In this document: piece after piece, positions 32,664 through 43,800 of the stretch | How positions within the stretch are numbered: the first letter of the stretch is position 1 | Layout: every line of letters starts with the position of its first letter | DNA from: Pseudocercospora fijiensis CIRAD86 | Lineage: Eukaryota; Ascomycota; Dothideomycetes; Mycosphaerellales; Mycosphaerellaceae | Direction: 5' to 3' | Length of the DNA stretch: 64,000 nucleotides | NCBI RefSeq assembly: GCF_000340215.1 | Contig: NW_006921543.1 | Location: 1,178,001 to 1,242,000, forward strand | The notes under the pieces: generated by a model | What the model saw: only the letters and a program-made list of their open reading frames with translations | Told to the model about the DNA's origin: nothing | The model's database searches: none | Program-made: the position numbers and the translations under genes

Positions 32664-35600
32664 ATGCTTACTCTAAATAAGCGCGGCCGTCTATTTAAGA
32701 CACTAATACTAATACTACGAGCCGGCGCTGTATCTAATCTAATTTCTATCTCGCCTTCCCCTATACAGAGCTCTATTATTCCCTCGAGCTCTATCCCCTC
32801 CTTATCTAATCTATCCGCTAGAGATCTAATTAAGCGCAACCCGCTATATTCGTTAGGCTTAGGCTTAGGCTTAGGCTTAGGCTTAGGCTTAGGCTTAGGC
32901 TTAGGCTCGATAGGCCTACCGTCGCTTCTAACGCAGTCTTCTAGTACGGCAGGTCTCCGTCTACGCGGTTAATATAGTAGTAACGACGTAGCGACCGCTA
33001 CTGCTCGTACCTAAGTCGCCGCAATCTCTCGCTAATACCGATAAGAGCGTCGCGCTAGTAGACATCCTCCTCCTACGCTAACTATCGAATAACTGTTAGT
33101 AGGGCATTCTCTTTAGTCCTTACAGACTACTCGACTAATATAGCAAACTAATTATAGTAGCGATCCTCCCTTGCCGAGCTCCGCCTTTAGTAATATTAGC
33201 CTACCTACTAGAGATCTATACAATCTACTAATTCGTAATGCCCGACGCTAGTTTAAGTATAGTATTTGTAACTAGCTACGTGCTATTGCCCGCAAGTTCG
33301 ATGCCCCTAAGGCCGATCCTAGTATCGATATCTACTACTATTACGTAGAAGGAGATAACGACGAGCCTAATTAGTATAAGTAGTGCATCCTTCGCCGATA
33401 CGAGATAAAGCGACGCCATTTCTATATGCCTAATAGCTCTTAGGAACTCGAGAATTGCTATATAGCTTACCGTATTGTCCGCAATAACGATAACGAGCCT
33501 CTACTATATCGTACGCCTCGACCCGGCTAGCGCGACCGTATCCGCGTCGATTAATACAAGTAAGACCTACGCAATTACTTCCTTACTAACAACCCTATCG
33601 ATCTACCTATCTAAGTACGTACCGATCTCGACGGTTAGTAAGCTCTCGCTAATATCGACTACGATTTAGTTACCGACTTCTTTGCGGCATTAGAATAGGA
33701 GAAGATAGAGACATACTAGAATAAAGAGCTTTAGAAGGGATATAAAGAGCGTTAGTTTAATATATAACTAGACAATCGTAAACTGTCGCCTACCTTTAAT
33801 ATCTATAAGAAGTGTCGTATAATACGCGATAGCAACAAGCGACCCGAAGAGCCTAATCTTATATCGAGCCGTAATCGAATAGACCCCGGCGAATACCTAG
33901 CATACCTTTTAAAGCTTACGATAATTGAGGAGATCCTTATCGTACGTGTCTATATCTATGTCGAGCTTCGCCTAATTAAGGGCGCGTAGTACCGATATAA
34001 GAACAACGTAGTTAACTTTCTACGCGATATAGGCAAGCTTTAGTAAGAACTTCCCTTACTTCCTAAGCATTTAGAGACCGTTCTTCTTCGACTAGCACAA
34101 GGCGATAATACGACTAGGCGTATATTTAAGCGCGACTTCCGGGTTCGCTAAGCCGTTATTCGTTAGTAGTTAGTATAGTTAACGGTTAACTATAAGGGCT
34201 ACTCCGATATAGCTATCGACGAGAACCGCCTATCTAGTCTTCTAGTCGATAATAATGTAATCGATCGCATTAATGTCTAGTACTATACCGAGGAAGACAT
34301 CCCTCTACCGATTCCTAATGTATCGGCTCCGTAGCCTTCTTCTAAACAAGTAGAGCAAGCCGAAGATAAGGAGGACTTCGCCGACTATCCTTTCGAATCT
34401 GCCCTTCCGCAAGCCCGGATACTAAAGGATTAGCGGCAATAGTTGTAGGAGGTTGTTAATTAGTAGGAGGAGTAGCGCTAGGCTAAAGACGACGAGCTCC
34501 GTATACAGGCCGCTTAGTACGATAGCCTAGGAGATCCGCTATAGAACTACCTAACTCTCCCTCTATACGATCGAGTTCCTCTTTCTAAGTTTAATAAGTC
34601 GATTGCCCTCCTCTCGCTCGCGTTTCCTTTACTATATCTAATAGGGGTAGGCGACTTTATAGAATGCCGAGAGCGCAGTATGTCGTACGATAAATACATT
34701 AAGCATATACTTAAGTATTAAGACGGACGCTTTGCTTAATATACCCGCTTCCGATATGTTGCTTTAAATACCTCTATAAGGAAGTAGAGTAACCGTATCG
34801 CCGACTTTCTAGTCTAGCAGAACCCGGAATATTAGGAGATTTCCCTTAACGATCTAAAGGCCGCACTAGCTTTATATAACGATAATGAGTTAAAGAAGCT
34901 ACTTTCTGATCTAATAAGACATGCCGACAAGCTACGAGGCACCTGCGCTTACTAGATTAGTAAGCGTAAGCAACTTAAGGTCTACGTTATAGCTCTAGGT
35001 AGTCCGTATCTCTTCCTTACTTTTAGTGCCGCCGATAACTAGTAGTAGTCTTTATAGAAGTATATGCCTAACATCCCTACTAGCGATAAGCACTAGCGCC
35101 GTAAGATTACTCGTAACAATGTACGAGACAACCCGGCAATTGTAGCTTACTACTACTTCCGGCGCTATACTATCCTCTAGCAAACCGTCCTTAAGCCTAA
35201 ATTTAGCGTTGTCGATTATTAGAACCGGTTTAAATTCTAGGCTCGCGGCAGTTTACACAATTACGGCATATACTAGCTTAAGGATAATAATCTAGACCCG
35301 TATACATAGTAGGCGCTGCTTCCGCCTCCGAGATCTAATACCTAAGCGGATCGTAACGCGCTCGCTACCTTCTAGGGTCGTTATGTTACTACTTTCTAGC
35401 TAGACCCGGATCGTACTAGTCTATAGCTAGGAGAACCTATAGTATTGTCTATGCCGCCGTATAAGGTGCGTAATACGGCATACCTCCTTATGCTAAACCT
35501 TAATCGAGTTCAGCGGCATAAATGCGGCTACGAATACTGCTAGCGGAAGAATAAGGATATAGGGGCGCGTACTTGCCGCTTCTACTATCCTCGAGAGCTT

Positions 35601-38600
35601 TACGATAAACTACGCATTAGTAGAGACCTCAACCCCTAATACTATATATATAACGGGCCTCGCAACGACAAGTAGATAAATAGCTATAATCGTACCGTCT
35701 CGATAGCGTAGCTTACGAATACCGACTTCGCTCCCTATACCTTAAAAGGCACCGTTGTCGACTATCTTGCTAAGTACTATAGCAAGGCCGAGAAGCGTAG
35801 TACACTACTACTCGACATCGCTAAACAGCTTAGTCTACAACTCTAGAACTCTAATCGGCCTATAGTCTCCTTCTTTGCTAAAATAATAAATAAGTTTATC
35901 GGTAAGCGCGATATCTCTACTTAGGAAGCTTGCTACTAATTGCTCGGTCTACCTTTGTCCTAAGGCTCTCGTACGATATAGAGCTTCGATTGTCGGCTTC
36001 TATAGCATTAGTCTAAAGTTAAGCGATATAATAAGCAGGTCGGTAAGATCGTTATATAGGGCAAATCGCTATTGCTAAAGTATATCGATCGTCTTAGCAT
36101 CCTACTAGCGAAATTCGCTAAGTCTAACCTCCTTAATCGGCCTAACCTTACCCTATTCGAGTTCCTAACTCGATAGGACTTTGCAACGTTTAAGCTACGA
36201 CCTTGTACGAAGGCTCGTCTTATTAACTACTTTCCTAAGTACTACGGCAATCTATAGGAAGATAATAGGACCTACGAAGACTACTGCCGCACTAAGGTCG
36301 CCCTATACTACCCTTTCGATAGTCGATATCCTAACCTGCTATATACCTTTACCGATTATCCGGAAGAAGAATTCTATATATAGTAAGACGTATATAAGTA
36401 GTATACAAACAACTATACCGGTTACGCTTTTAACTACTTTAGAATTAACCTCCCTACTCTAACTAAAGACCTATTCGAGGAAGAACACTATAAGCCTAAA
36501 GAGGAGGAAGTAGAGGGCGAGCTTCTTATACGTGCTATACCTAACCGAAACCCCGCTAAAGAAGATAAGGATCTTAACAACCTTAGCAATCGTTAAATTG
36601 ATAAGGATTACGACTAGACCGCTTACGTCGGGCTCTATAATCTTAGACCGGATATTAAGGATTAGTAGAAGAACAAGCGTAGTACTAGAAGTACTTATTA
36701 GAAGATCGGCACTATTACTAACTACTAGTAGAAGGTTAACGGCCTCTCTCTAGAACAGCGACTTTAGTATAACCGTATCTATAACTATGCTAATAAGATG
36801 ATTAATAGGGCAACTATACCGGATCCTATCTTGCTAAACATCGATAGCAAAGCGGGCGTTAGCAAGTCCTATATAATCGAGCTTCTCTCTTCTACTATCG
36901 AGCGACTAGCAGAACAATTCGATGCCTCTAGTGCTATACAATACTAGCTCGGCAATCCGATTATACGAATCGCTTTAACTAGTGCTGCTGCTTTTAGTAT
37001 AAAGGGCTCTACTATCTATTCTGCTTTCCGGTTGCCTCTTACGATAAAAGAATACATCCCTCTCGAGGGTAATATATTGTCGGCCTTCTAAGCATATATA
37101 ACTAATATCCTATATATTATAATCGACGAGAAATCGATAATTAATCTAGTTAAGCTATACTAGATTAATAAGCGACTGCGATAGGTAGGGTAGCAAGATC
37201 CGAGCTATCTATAGGCGGACTAAGATAATCCGGATATCGATACCTCCCTACTATTTAGAGGCTTTACGATCTATATATATAGTAACTTTAGCTAGTTGCT
37301 TCTAGTCGCGGGTCGCCCTCTCTTTAGTCGACTAAGCTAGACTAATACACCTAAAGTTGTTCTTAGACGCTATATATAGCATCTGTTTAATGAAACTATT
37401 TAGCTTAATGTTATTTAACGCTAGCAGGGTACTAATCCTACTACCTAAGCTTTCAAAGCCGTACTCGAAGGCCTACGTACTAGACTAGGCAAGGTTACTA
37501 TCGATTACTAGCAAACACTAGTGTCTCGTGTCCGCGATCCCTCGTATCTATATCCTACGGCCTTCTAAAACGCAATTCGTCTTTTTAGCTATAAGAAGCA
37601 GGTCGCTATACCTAACTATATATCGATGCGAGACAATTAGTAGCCTATTAAAGCTATTAAAGCTAAGCATACTAGCCGCTATACAGTCTAAGCCGACTAT
37701 AAGACAGGCGGTAACTTGCACAAGATACTCCCGATCTGCATTAATGCCCGTATATTAGTTACCGAGAACCTTTAGGTACAGAAAGGCGTTGTTAATAGGA
37801 CAATCGGTACTATTCGTAACGTTATATAGGTAAAGGATGCAACCCGTACCGAGTAAGAGGTCGTCGACAACGATCTACTAGTAGCTATACTCGTAGAGTT
37901 AGATTAATATTCCGGACCGATACTAAACTAAGAGATCGATAGCTTGCCGCCTAAGGTAGTGCCGATCGTGCTATCTCGCCGTAAGTGGAAGTATAACGAC
38001 CGTTCCGATAGCTAATATACTCGCACTTAGTTTCCGTTAACTATCGCCTACGCTATTACTATCTATAAGGTACAAGGTATAACTCTCGATAAGGGTGTCC
38101 TCGATATCTCTAAGAAGGACTTTACGCCTGCATTAATATACGTCGCATACTCTCGGTTTCGTAGTCTTAACGATATCCTTTTCGACGAACCTTTTAACTA
38201 TAACCGATTTAAAGGCAAGCTATATAAATTATATATCGACCGCTATACGGACTATATCTATCGTAAGAAGCAGCGTACGGTACCGCCTAGTAGTATGCTT
38301 TTATTAGATCTACCGCACCTAGACCCTAATGCTACTAGGCGTAATCTATAGACCGTATAAGCTTAGCAAGAAACCCGCCTTTAGCAATAGCGCGTACGCG
38401 AACAGGATTAGGAGGAAGCTCGTCGTTAGCGCTAGCAACAAGAAGAGGCATAGCTTAATGCTAACCTGCTTAAGATTGCTAAAATGGAATCTCGCGGCTA
38501 GTTGTCCGATAAAGCCGTGCTTCTAGTTGCTTCTATTCTATTCCTTAAGCGCACTTTGCCGACTCTAATAGTGCCCGGACGGTTCGTGCGATTTAGTGAA

Positions 38601-38960
38601 CTATCTCGTAGGTTTATAGAGGTCTATAGCCGCCGCCTTAAGGGCACCGCGTTTACTAATGCTCTCCGGAATATAGAGGCCCGTAATAAACTTGTTTACG
38701 AGGGTCCTCGCGGTGTTAAAGCTATAGAGCGGACCGACTAAGATCGACTCGGCAATCGATATGTCGCTAGCGAATTCCTTAATAATAAGACCTTCTAGCG
38801 CAACGTTTAGGCCAATCGTTAAGCTTAATAGTCTTAGTAAGCGCCGCTTCTTCGTAGTAGTGATATTGTAGACAGCGAATAGGATACTTAGTAAGAGCAA
38901 GGCATATAGCAAGAGCAAGGTACACAGCAAGAGCAAGGTACGCAGTAAGAGCAAGGCAGT
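32664..38960 (+). pseudogene. Degenerate Helitron Rep-helicase gene
   Basis: Rolling-circle Rep endonuclease plus 5'-3' helicase that would move the element. Reading through TAG/TAA codons shows the family pattern. A Rep segment SPYLFLTFSAADN (about 34997-35040) is followed by the metal-binding HUH motif at 35256-35264, here His-Asn-Tyr, and by YLAKYYSK at 35763-35786, matching the paired catalytic tyrosines. The Pif1-like helicase has a Walker A at 36843-36869 (DSKAGVSKS, with Ser in place of Gly), a DEKS Walker B near 37128, TIYKVQGITLDKG near 38060 and YVAYSRFRSL near 38138-38170. Lost His and Gly residues fit CAC-to-TAC and TGGC-to-TAGC changes. Exact start and end are not certain; continuity of a single frame over the whole length was not verified. 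Confidence 0.8.
32853..32906 (+). repeat. (TTAGGC)9 hexamer array
   Basis: Nine perfect units. In the local open frame (32664-32972) it reads as alternating Leu-Gly, so it may have been a coding microsatellite at the N-terminus of the Helentron protein. Confidence 0.9.
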
Positions 38961-39224
38961 GAGATAGACGTTAGGGATAACATTAATAAGGAGACTCGGA
39001 TTCAGATTGCTATTATAGAAGAACAGGCGCGTTAATAGGCGTTTAACGATAGATTGCGTCGCTATTAGGAGGAGGACTTAGCTTTAGCGCAGATATAGGA
39101 CGATAGTAATAAGGCATTTAAGTAATATAGCGACTCGCAGCGGTAGCGATAAAGCTACTAATACTATAGCTATATAGACCGCAGTAATAGGCGTAAATCT
39201 AATGTTGTTCTCGGGCTCTACGCC

Positions 39225-39238
39225 GTCGCTCCGCTCGA
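39225..39238 (-). repeat. Right (internal) asymmetric inverted repeat of Helentron
   Basis: GTCGCTCCGCTCGA, the exact inverse of 30343-30356; it lies 36 bp from the right junction instead of at the end. Confidence 0.85.
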
Positions 39239-39244
39239 TTAGGA

Positions 39245-39262
39245 CAAGCACTACAGGGCTTG
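39245..39262 (+). other. 3' terminal hairpin of Helentron
   Basis: CAAGC pairs with GCTTG; inside, after one mismatch, CT pairs with AG over an AC loop. It ends 12 nt before the junction with gag, the usual position of the termination hairpin in Helitrons. Confidence 0.75.
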
Positions 39263-39274
39263 AACGATACTTTA

Positions 39275-40074
39275 TAAATAGTCGTCTAGAAGGGCCCTTA
39301 GTACATTTCGTTAGTTAAGCTTACAATCGCGTATATAATTATTATACCACTTACGGCTAGAGCCGTTAAATATAGTATAGTCCTTAAGCTTAGCGTCCTT
39401 CTTCTAGGCTAGTAGCGAGGAAGGTCCTACTATTAGTTTAGTAGTAGTTATCGGAGCTTCCTAAAGGCGGCGAAGCTCGAGGAGGTTATCCTTTAGCTAT
39501 TATTCTTAGCGTAAAGTAGCGAGCCTGTTTTAGGTAGCTTCTTAAAGTCTCGCTACTAGCTAGGGGCTAAAGGCTAGCTAGCTATATCGTCGATTAATAA
39601 TATTGTTAAGTATATCGTTAATAGGCAACTCTAGGTCGTTACCTAGAACTATAGGTTCTTCGGTAGGCCTAGTAGTAGGCTCTTTAGTAGGTACTTTAGT
39701 AGGCACTTCGGTAGGCACTATACTATAAGTGTTATTATTGCTAGCGCTACTAGCGGCGCCGCGGTTGTTATTATTGTTGTTTCGTAATAAGCCGGCTATT
39801 GTAATAAGGGATAGCACTAATAATGTATTATAGGCCCCTAAGATACGGATATAGCGGAATTAGTAGATATCGGTCTAGTACGATTAACTCGGTATAATAG
39901 GCCGTATAGAAGGCCTTGCTTAATAATTGGTACAGTTGTTTTAATAGAGTAGTATATATAGGTCCCGTTCTTCGGGCGTAATATAGTTAAATTAATAGTT
40001 CTCGTAGCTATACCGCTAAAAGCTTAAAATAAGGACTATCTAGCTACTACCCTTAAAGGGTAGATCGAATACTA
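39275..40074 (-). pseudogene. 5' part of gag and leader of chromovirus copy 1
   Basis: Minus-strand counterpart of 40537-41385 in copy 2. It includes an open segment at 39817-39578 with an Asn-rich start and a Pro-Thr-x-x repeat (VPTEVPTKVPTKEPT) followed by LGNDLELPINDILNNI, also found in copies 2 and 3. The apparent first codon is GTG, so the original start is uncertain. The remainder to 40074 is leader and primer-binding region. Confidence 0.75.
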
Positions 40075-40271
40075 TATAAGAAGGGTTATATTAGCAGGTA
40101 GATAGGGTAGTAGTAAATTAGTATAGTATTCGATAGAGATCTAAAAGGAGAGGGAGGAAGGTAGGCTAGTTAGCCTAACGCTAAGCGCCAAGCCCTGCCT
40201 AAGGTACCGAGACCCTAGCTTTACTCGGCCTAGTTATATACCAATTACGTATAACCTCTTTAGTCCTAACA
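40075..40271 (-). repeat. 5' LTR of chromovirus copy 1
   Basis: 197 bp, ending on this strand in CTAACA (TGTTAG on the minus strand, unmutated terminus) and followed by the ATACT target duplication at 40272-40276. Confidence 0.92.
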
Positions 40272-40340
40272 ATACTAGATAGATTTTAAATAGATTTTAA
40301 ATAAATCTAGGAAAAAAATTAGGACAAAGTTTTAAATTAG

Positions 40341-40536
40341 TGTTAGAGCTAAGGAGGCTATACGTAATTAGCATGTGATTAGGCCGAGTAAAGCTAGGGT
40401 CTTAGTGCCTTAGGCAGGGCTTGGCGCTTAGCGTTAGGCTAACTCTCTTGCCTTCCTCCCTCTCTTCCTAGATCCTTATCGAATACTACTCGTACCTACT
40501 ACTACCCTATCTACCTACTAATATACCCTTCTTATA
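40341..40536 (+). repeat. 5' LTR of chromovirus copy 2
   Basis: 196 bp from TGTTAG to CTTATA. The inner CA terminus has become TA, and the expected TGG of a tRNA primer site just after it reads TAG, both RIP-type changes. Confidence 0.92.
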
Positions 40537-40584
40537 TAGTATTCGATCTACCCTCTAAGGGCAGCAGCTAGATAGTCCTTATTT

Positions 40585-40783
40585 NNNNNNNNNNNNNNNN
40601 NNNNNNNNNNNNNNNNNNNNNNNNNNNNNNNNNNNNNNNNNNNNNNNNNNNNNNNNNNNNNNNNNNNNNNNNNNNNNNNNNNNNNNNNNNNNNNNNNNNN
40701 NNNNNNNNNNNNNNNNNNNNNNNNNNNNNNNNNNNNNNNNNNNNNNNNNNNNNNNNNNNNNNNNNNNNNNNNNNNNNNNNNNN
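40585..40783. other. Assembly gap (199 N)
   Basis: A run of N in the leader of copy 2. By comparison with copy 3 (56565-56720) about 160-200 bp of leader is missing. The gap lies inside one arm of the inverted repeat formed with copy 1. Confidence 0.99.
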
Positions 40784-40832
40784 CTACTAATTCCGCTATA
40801 TCCGTATCTTAGGGGCCTATAATATATTATTA

Positions 40833-43800
40833 GTGTCGCCCCTTATAATAGCCGGTTTATTACGAAACAACAACCGCGGCGCCGCTAGCAGCGCTAGCAA
40901 TAACAACACTAGTAGCATAGCGCCTACCGAAGTACCTACTAAATTGCCTACTAGAGCACCTACTAAAGTACCTGCTAAACAGCCTACTACTAGGCCTGCC
41001 GAAGAACCTATAGTTCTAGGTAACGACCTAGAATTGCCTGTTAACGACATACTTAACAATATTGTTAATCGACGATATAGCTAACTAGCCTTTAGCCCCT
41101 AGCTAGTAGCGAGACTTTAAGAAGCTACCCGAAACAGGCTCGCTGCTCTACGTTAAGAACAATAGCTAAAGGACAACCTCCTCGAAATTCGCCGCCTTTA
41201 GGAGGCCCTAACAACTAACACTAGGCCGATAGTAGGGCCTTCCTTACTATTAGTCCTAGTCTAGAAGAAGGATGCTAAACTTAAGGACTATACTGTATTT
41301 AACGGCTCTAGTCGAAAGCAATACAACGACTACATTCGTAACTATAAGCTTAACTAACGAAACGCACTAAGGGCTCTACTAAATGACTATTTACTAGTCG
41401 TCTATGCTATGCAGTACATTAACGGTAACCTAAAACGCACCTAGGATGACTATTTTAACTCCCTTAATAACTAGACTGCTGTTTAGTAGCAGACCTACAA
41501 AACCATTATACTAGACACCCTTAGAAACCCTATACTAAGGCAATAATACGCTTAGGACTAGTATCTTCGAGCTAAACAAAAGACTAATCAATCGGCTCGC
41601 TTATTTAAGGCCTATTTAAAGACCCTCGAAGATAACCTCCCGACTAAAACTAATTCTATCTAGATCTCCGAAATACGCCCTAAATTGAGATAGGAATTAG
41701 TCCTTGAATTAGACCGCCGCCGTGTATTCGAACAGACTAATCTAACGCGCATTTAATTTATAGTCGAAGTAGAAACAGCCGAACGGGCTGTTTAGCTCTA
41801 ATAGCGACTAGAATTAAGGATCCGACTAGCTAGTACTAACCGTAGCAACCGTAGTAGCCGCGGAGGAAACTAAGGTTCCTACTAGGACAACAATACTAAC
41901 AATAGGAACAGTAACGATCGTAGAAGAGGCCGTAGCCGGCGGCTATATAGAGGAGGCCGCGATAGGGGCCGTAGAAGGGGCTCGTATCCTTACAATACTA
42001 ACCGCTCGACTAACAATAGTAGTAACAACAGCTATAGTAGTCTACTAACCGGATTGAAGTGCTTCAATTGTGATAGCACTAGCTATCTACTAGGCTAATG
42101 CGACAAACCTAAGGACTAGGCCCGAATCGACCGTACTACCGCTAAGTACCGAAAGCACCTCTTAGTAGCTAACGCTACCCCTATAGGCCAACCTTCGAAA
42201 AAAGAGTAAGCGCCGTACTAACTGTTAGCCTCGTGCAGCGTAAGACTATCGACATTGTGCTAGCTATTATACGTACCTGTCTTATATCTAGGCCCGATAC
42301 TAACTATAAGGCAAAGGTTATACTAGACCCCGGGAATTCAGTTAGCGCCCTTATTAGCTATCGCCTAGCTAAGCAATTAGACCTTCGACAACTGCCGAGG
42401 ACTAACCTGCTAACCCTTGCTTAGTTTAATAACGCTCGGCACTTAACCTATAGAGCCTACTATGTTCCTATAGTTCTAAAAGACGACCTCGGAAATAAGC
42501 GCCTACTAAACTTTACTACCTACGTAGTAGACATAGATAGCCTTCTATCTAACATTGTTATTAGAAACCCTATCCTTAAGTACTATACTATAGTTATAGA
42601 CTTGGGCAGTTAATAATAGCGATTTAGAATCGCTAGGACTCGGAAAGAGGACATTAAACACATTAATGTTAGCGAGTGCCCTAATAATATTAGGGTCCTA
42701 TTTATTAGCAACCTAACCCTAGCTAATCCGACGGCCGACCTGCTCGGTAGTAATAACGATAAACTAGTGCCCCCTAATAGTATAGATCCTAAACAACTTA
42801 AGCGCATACTAGAACCTATTCGAGAGACCTATATTAATGTGTTTAAACACTACCTAGCATCGACATTACCTATGTTTAAAGAGACGGATTATAAGATTGA
42901 TATTATAGAGGGCAAGGAGGTTCCTTTTAGCCCCCTCTACAACCTTAGTAAACGAGAGCTTGCTATGCTGCGTAAGTACCTAGAGGAAAACCTAGCTAAT
43001 AGTCGAATTCGATATAGTAACAGCCCTACTAGTGTACCTATCCTGTTCGTGCTAAAGAAGGATAGCGGCCTACGTTTATATATTAATTACAGAGGGCTTA
43101 ACGCTATTACTATTAAAGACCGCTATCCACTCCCGCTTATTAATAAGACCCTCGACCGCCTTTCTAGTGCCTACTACTATACTATATTAGACATTAAGGA
43201 TGCGTACTATCGTATCCGCATTCGTAAGGGCGATAAATAGAAAACAGCCTTCCGTACTCGTTATAGCTATTTCGAATACTTAGTTATACTATTTAGCCTA
43301 GCTAATACCCCTATAACATTCTAGTCCTATATTAATCGGGCCCTTTTAGGCCTATTAGACTATCTCTGTGTAGTTTACCTAGATAACATCCTAGTTTATA
43401 TACATTTACCTAATATTGCAGAACACTAGGCCGCAGTACGCAAGGTCCTCGACCGCCTACGAGCCTATAGACTGTATTGTAAGCCTTCTAAATGCACCTT
43501 CGCTACGAAGGAGGTGTCCTTCCTTAGCTTCCTCGTATTAACTAAGGGTATTAAGGCTAATCCTAATCGGATTAAAACTATTACTAAATAGCCTATTCCT
43601 ACGTTAATTAAGGAGCTATAGTCGTTCCTCGGTTTTGCTAACTTCTATCGCCGATTTATTAAGGGCTATTTACGGCATGTAATGCCCCTAACTGAGCTTA
43701 CTAAAACTAAGGCTAACCCGACTAGAGAGTTTAAATAGACTAACAAGGCGCGAGCCGCTTTTAACGGTTTGAAGTAGCGCTTTACTAAAGTCCCCTTATT

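Larger units (their letters stand above)
30342..39274 (+). mobile_element. Helitron2/Helentron-type rolling-circle transposon nested in gag
   Basis: An insertion of about 8.9 kb splits the gag of copy 1. Three independent features identify it. First, the coding relic has a Helitron Rep followed by a Pif1-like helicase. Second, a 14-bp inverted repeat (TCGAGCGGAGCGAC) lies at the very left end (30343-30356) and, inverted, 36 bp inside the right end (39225-39238), the asymmetric arrangement described for Helentrons. Third, an 18-nt hairpin (39245-39262) lies 12 nt before the right boundary. No target duplication is seen. Boundaries are uncertain by 1-3 bases, because the host bases at the junction can be assigned either way. 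The element is RIP-mutated but retains more CA than typical, so it may have inserted before or during the mutation of its host. Confidence 0.85.
24227..40271 (-). mobile_element. Ty3/gypsy chromovirus copy 1, minus strand, carrying a nested insertion
   Basis: Complete element bounded by LTRs (24227-24423 and 40075-40271) and by matching ATACT duplications at 24222-24226 and 40272-40276. Removing the nested Helentron leaves about 7.1 kb, equal to copy 2 at 40341-47482. Order on the minus strand is 5' LTR, gag start (about 39830-39275), insertion, rest of gag (30341-29700), zinc knuckle, protease, reverse transcriptase, RNase H, integrase, chromodomain, 1.2 kb non-coding, 3' LTR. The continuity of gag across the insertion (ACTA...AAATAGTC, compared with the same place in copies 2 and 3) proves nesting. 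No frame is intact; most Trp and many Gln codons are TAG. Confidence 0.9.

Noticed and set aside
32853..32906. Telomere or subtelomere mark from TTAGGC units
   Set aside because: Internal, only 54 bp, within a transposon reading frame and not the usual TTAGGG.
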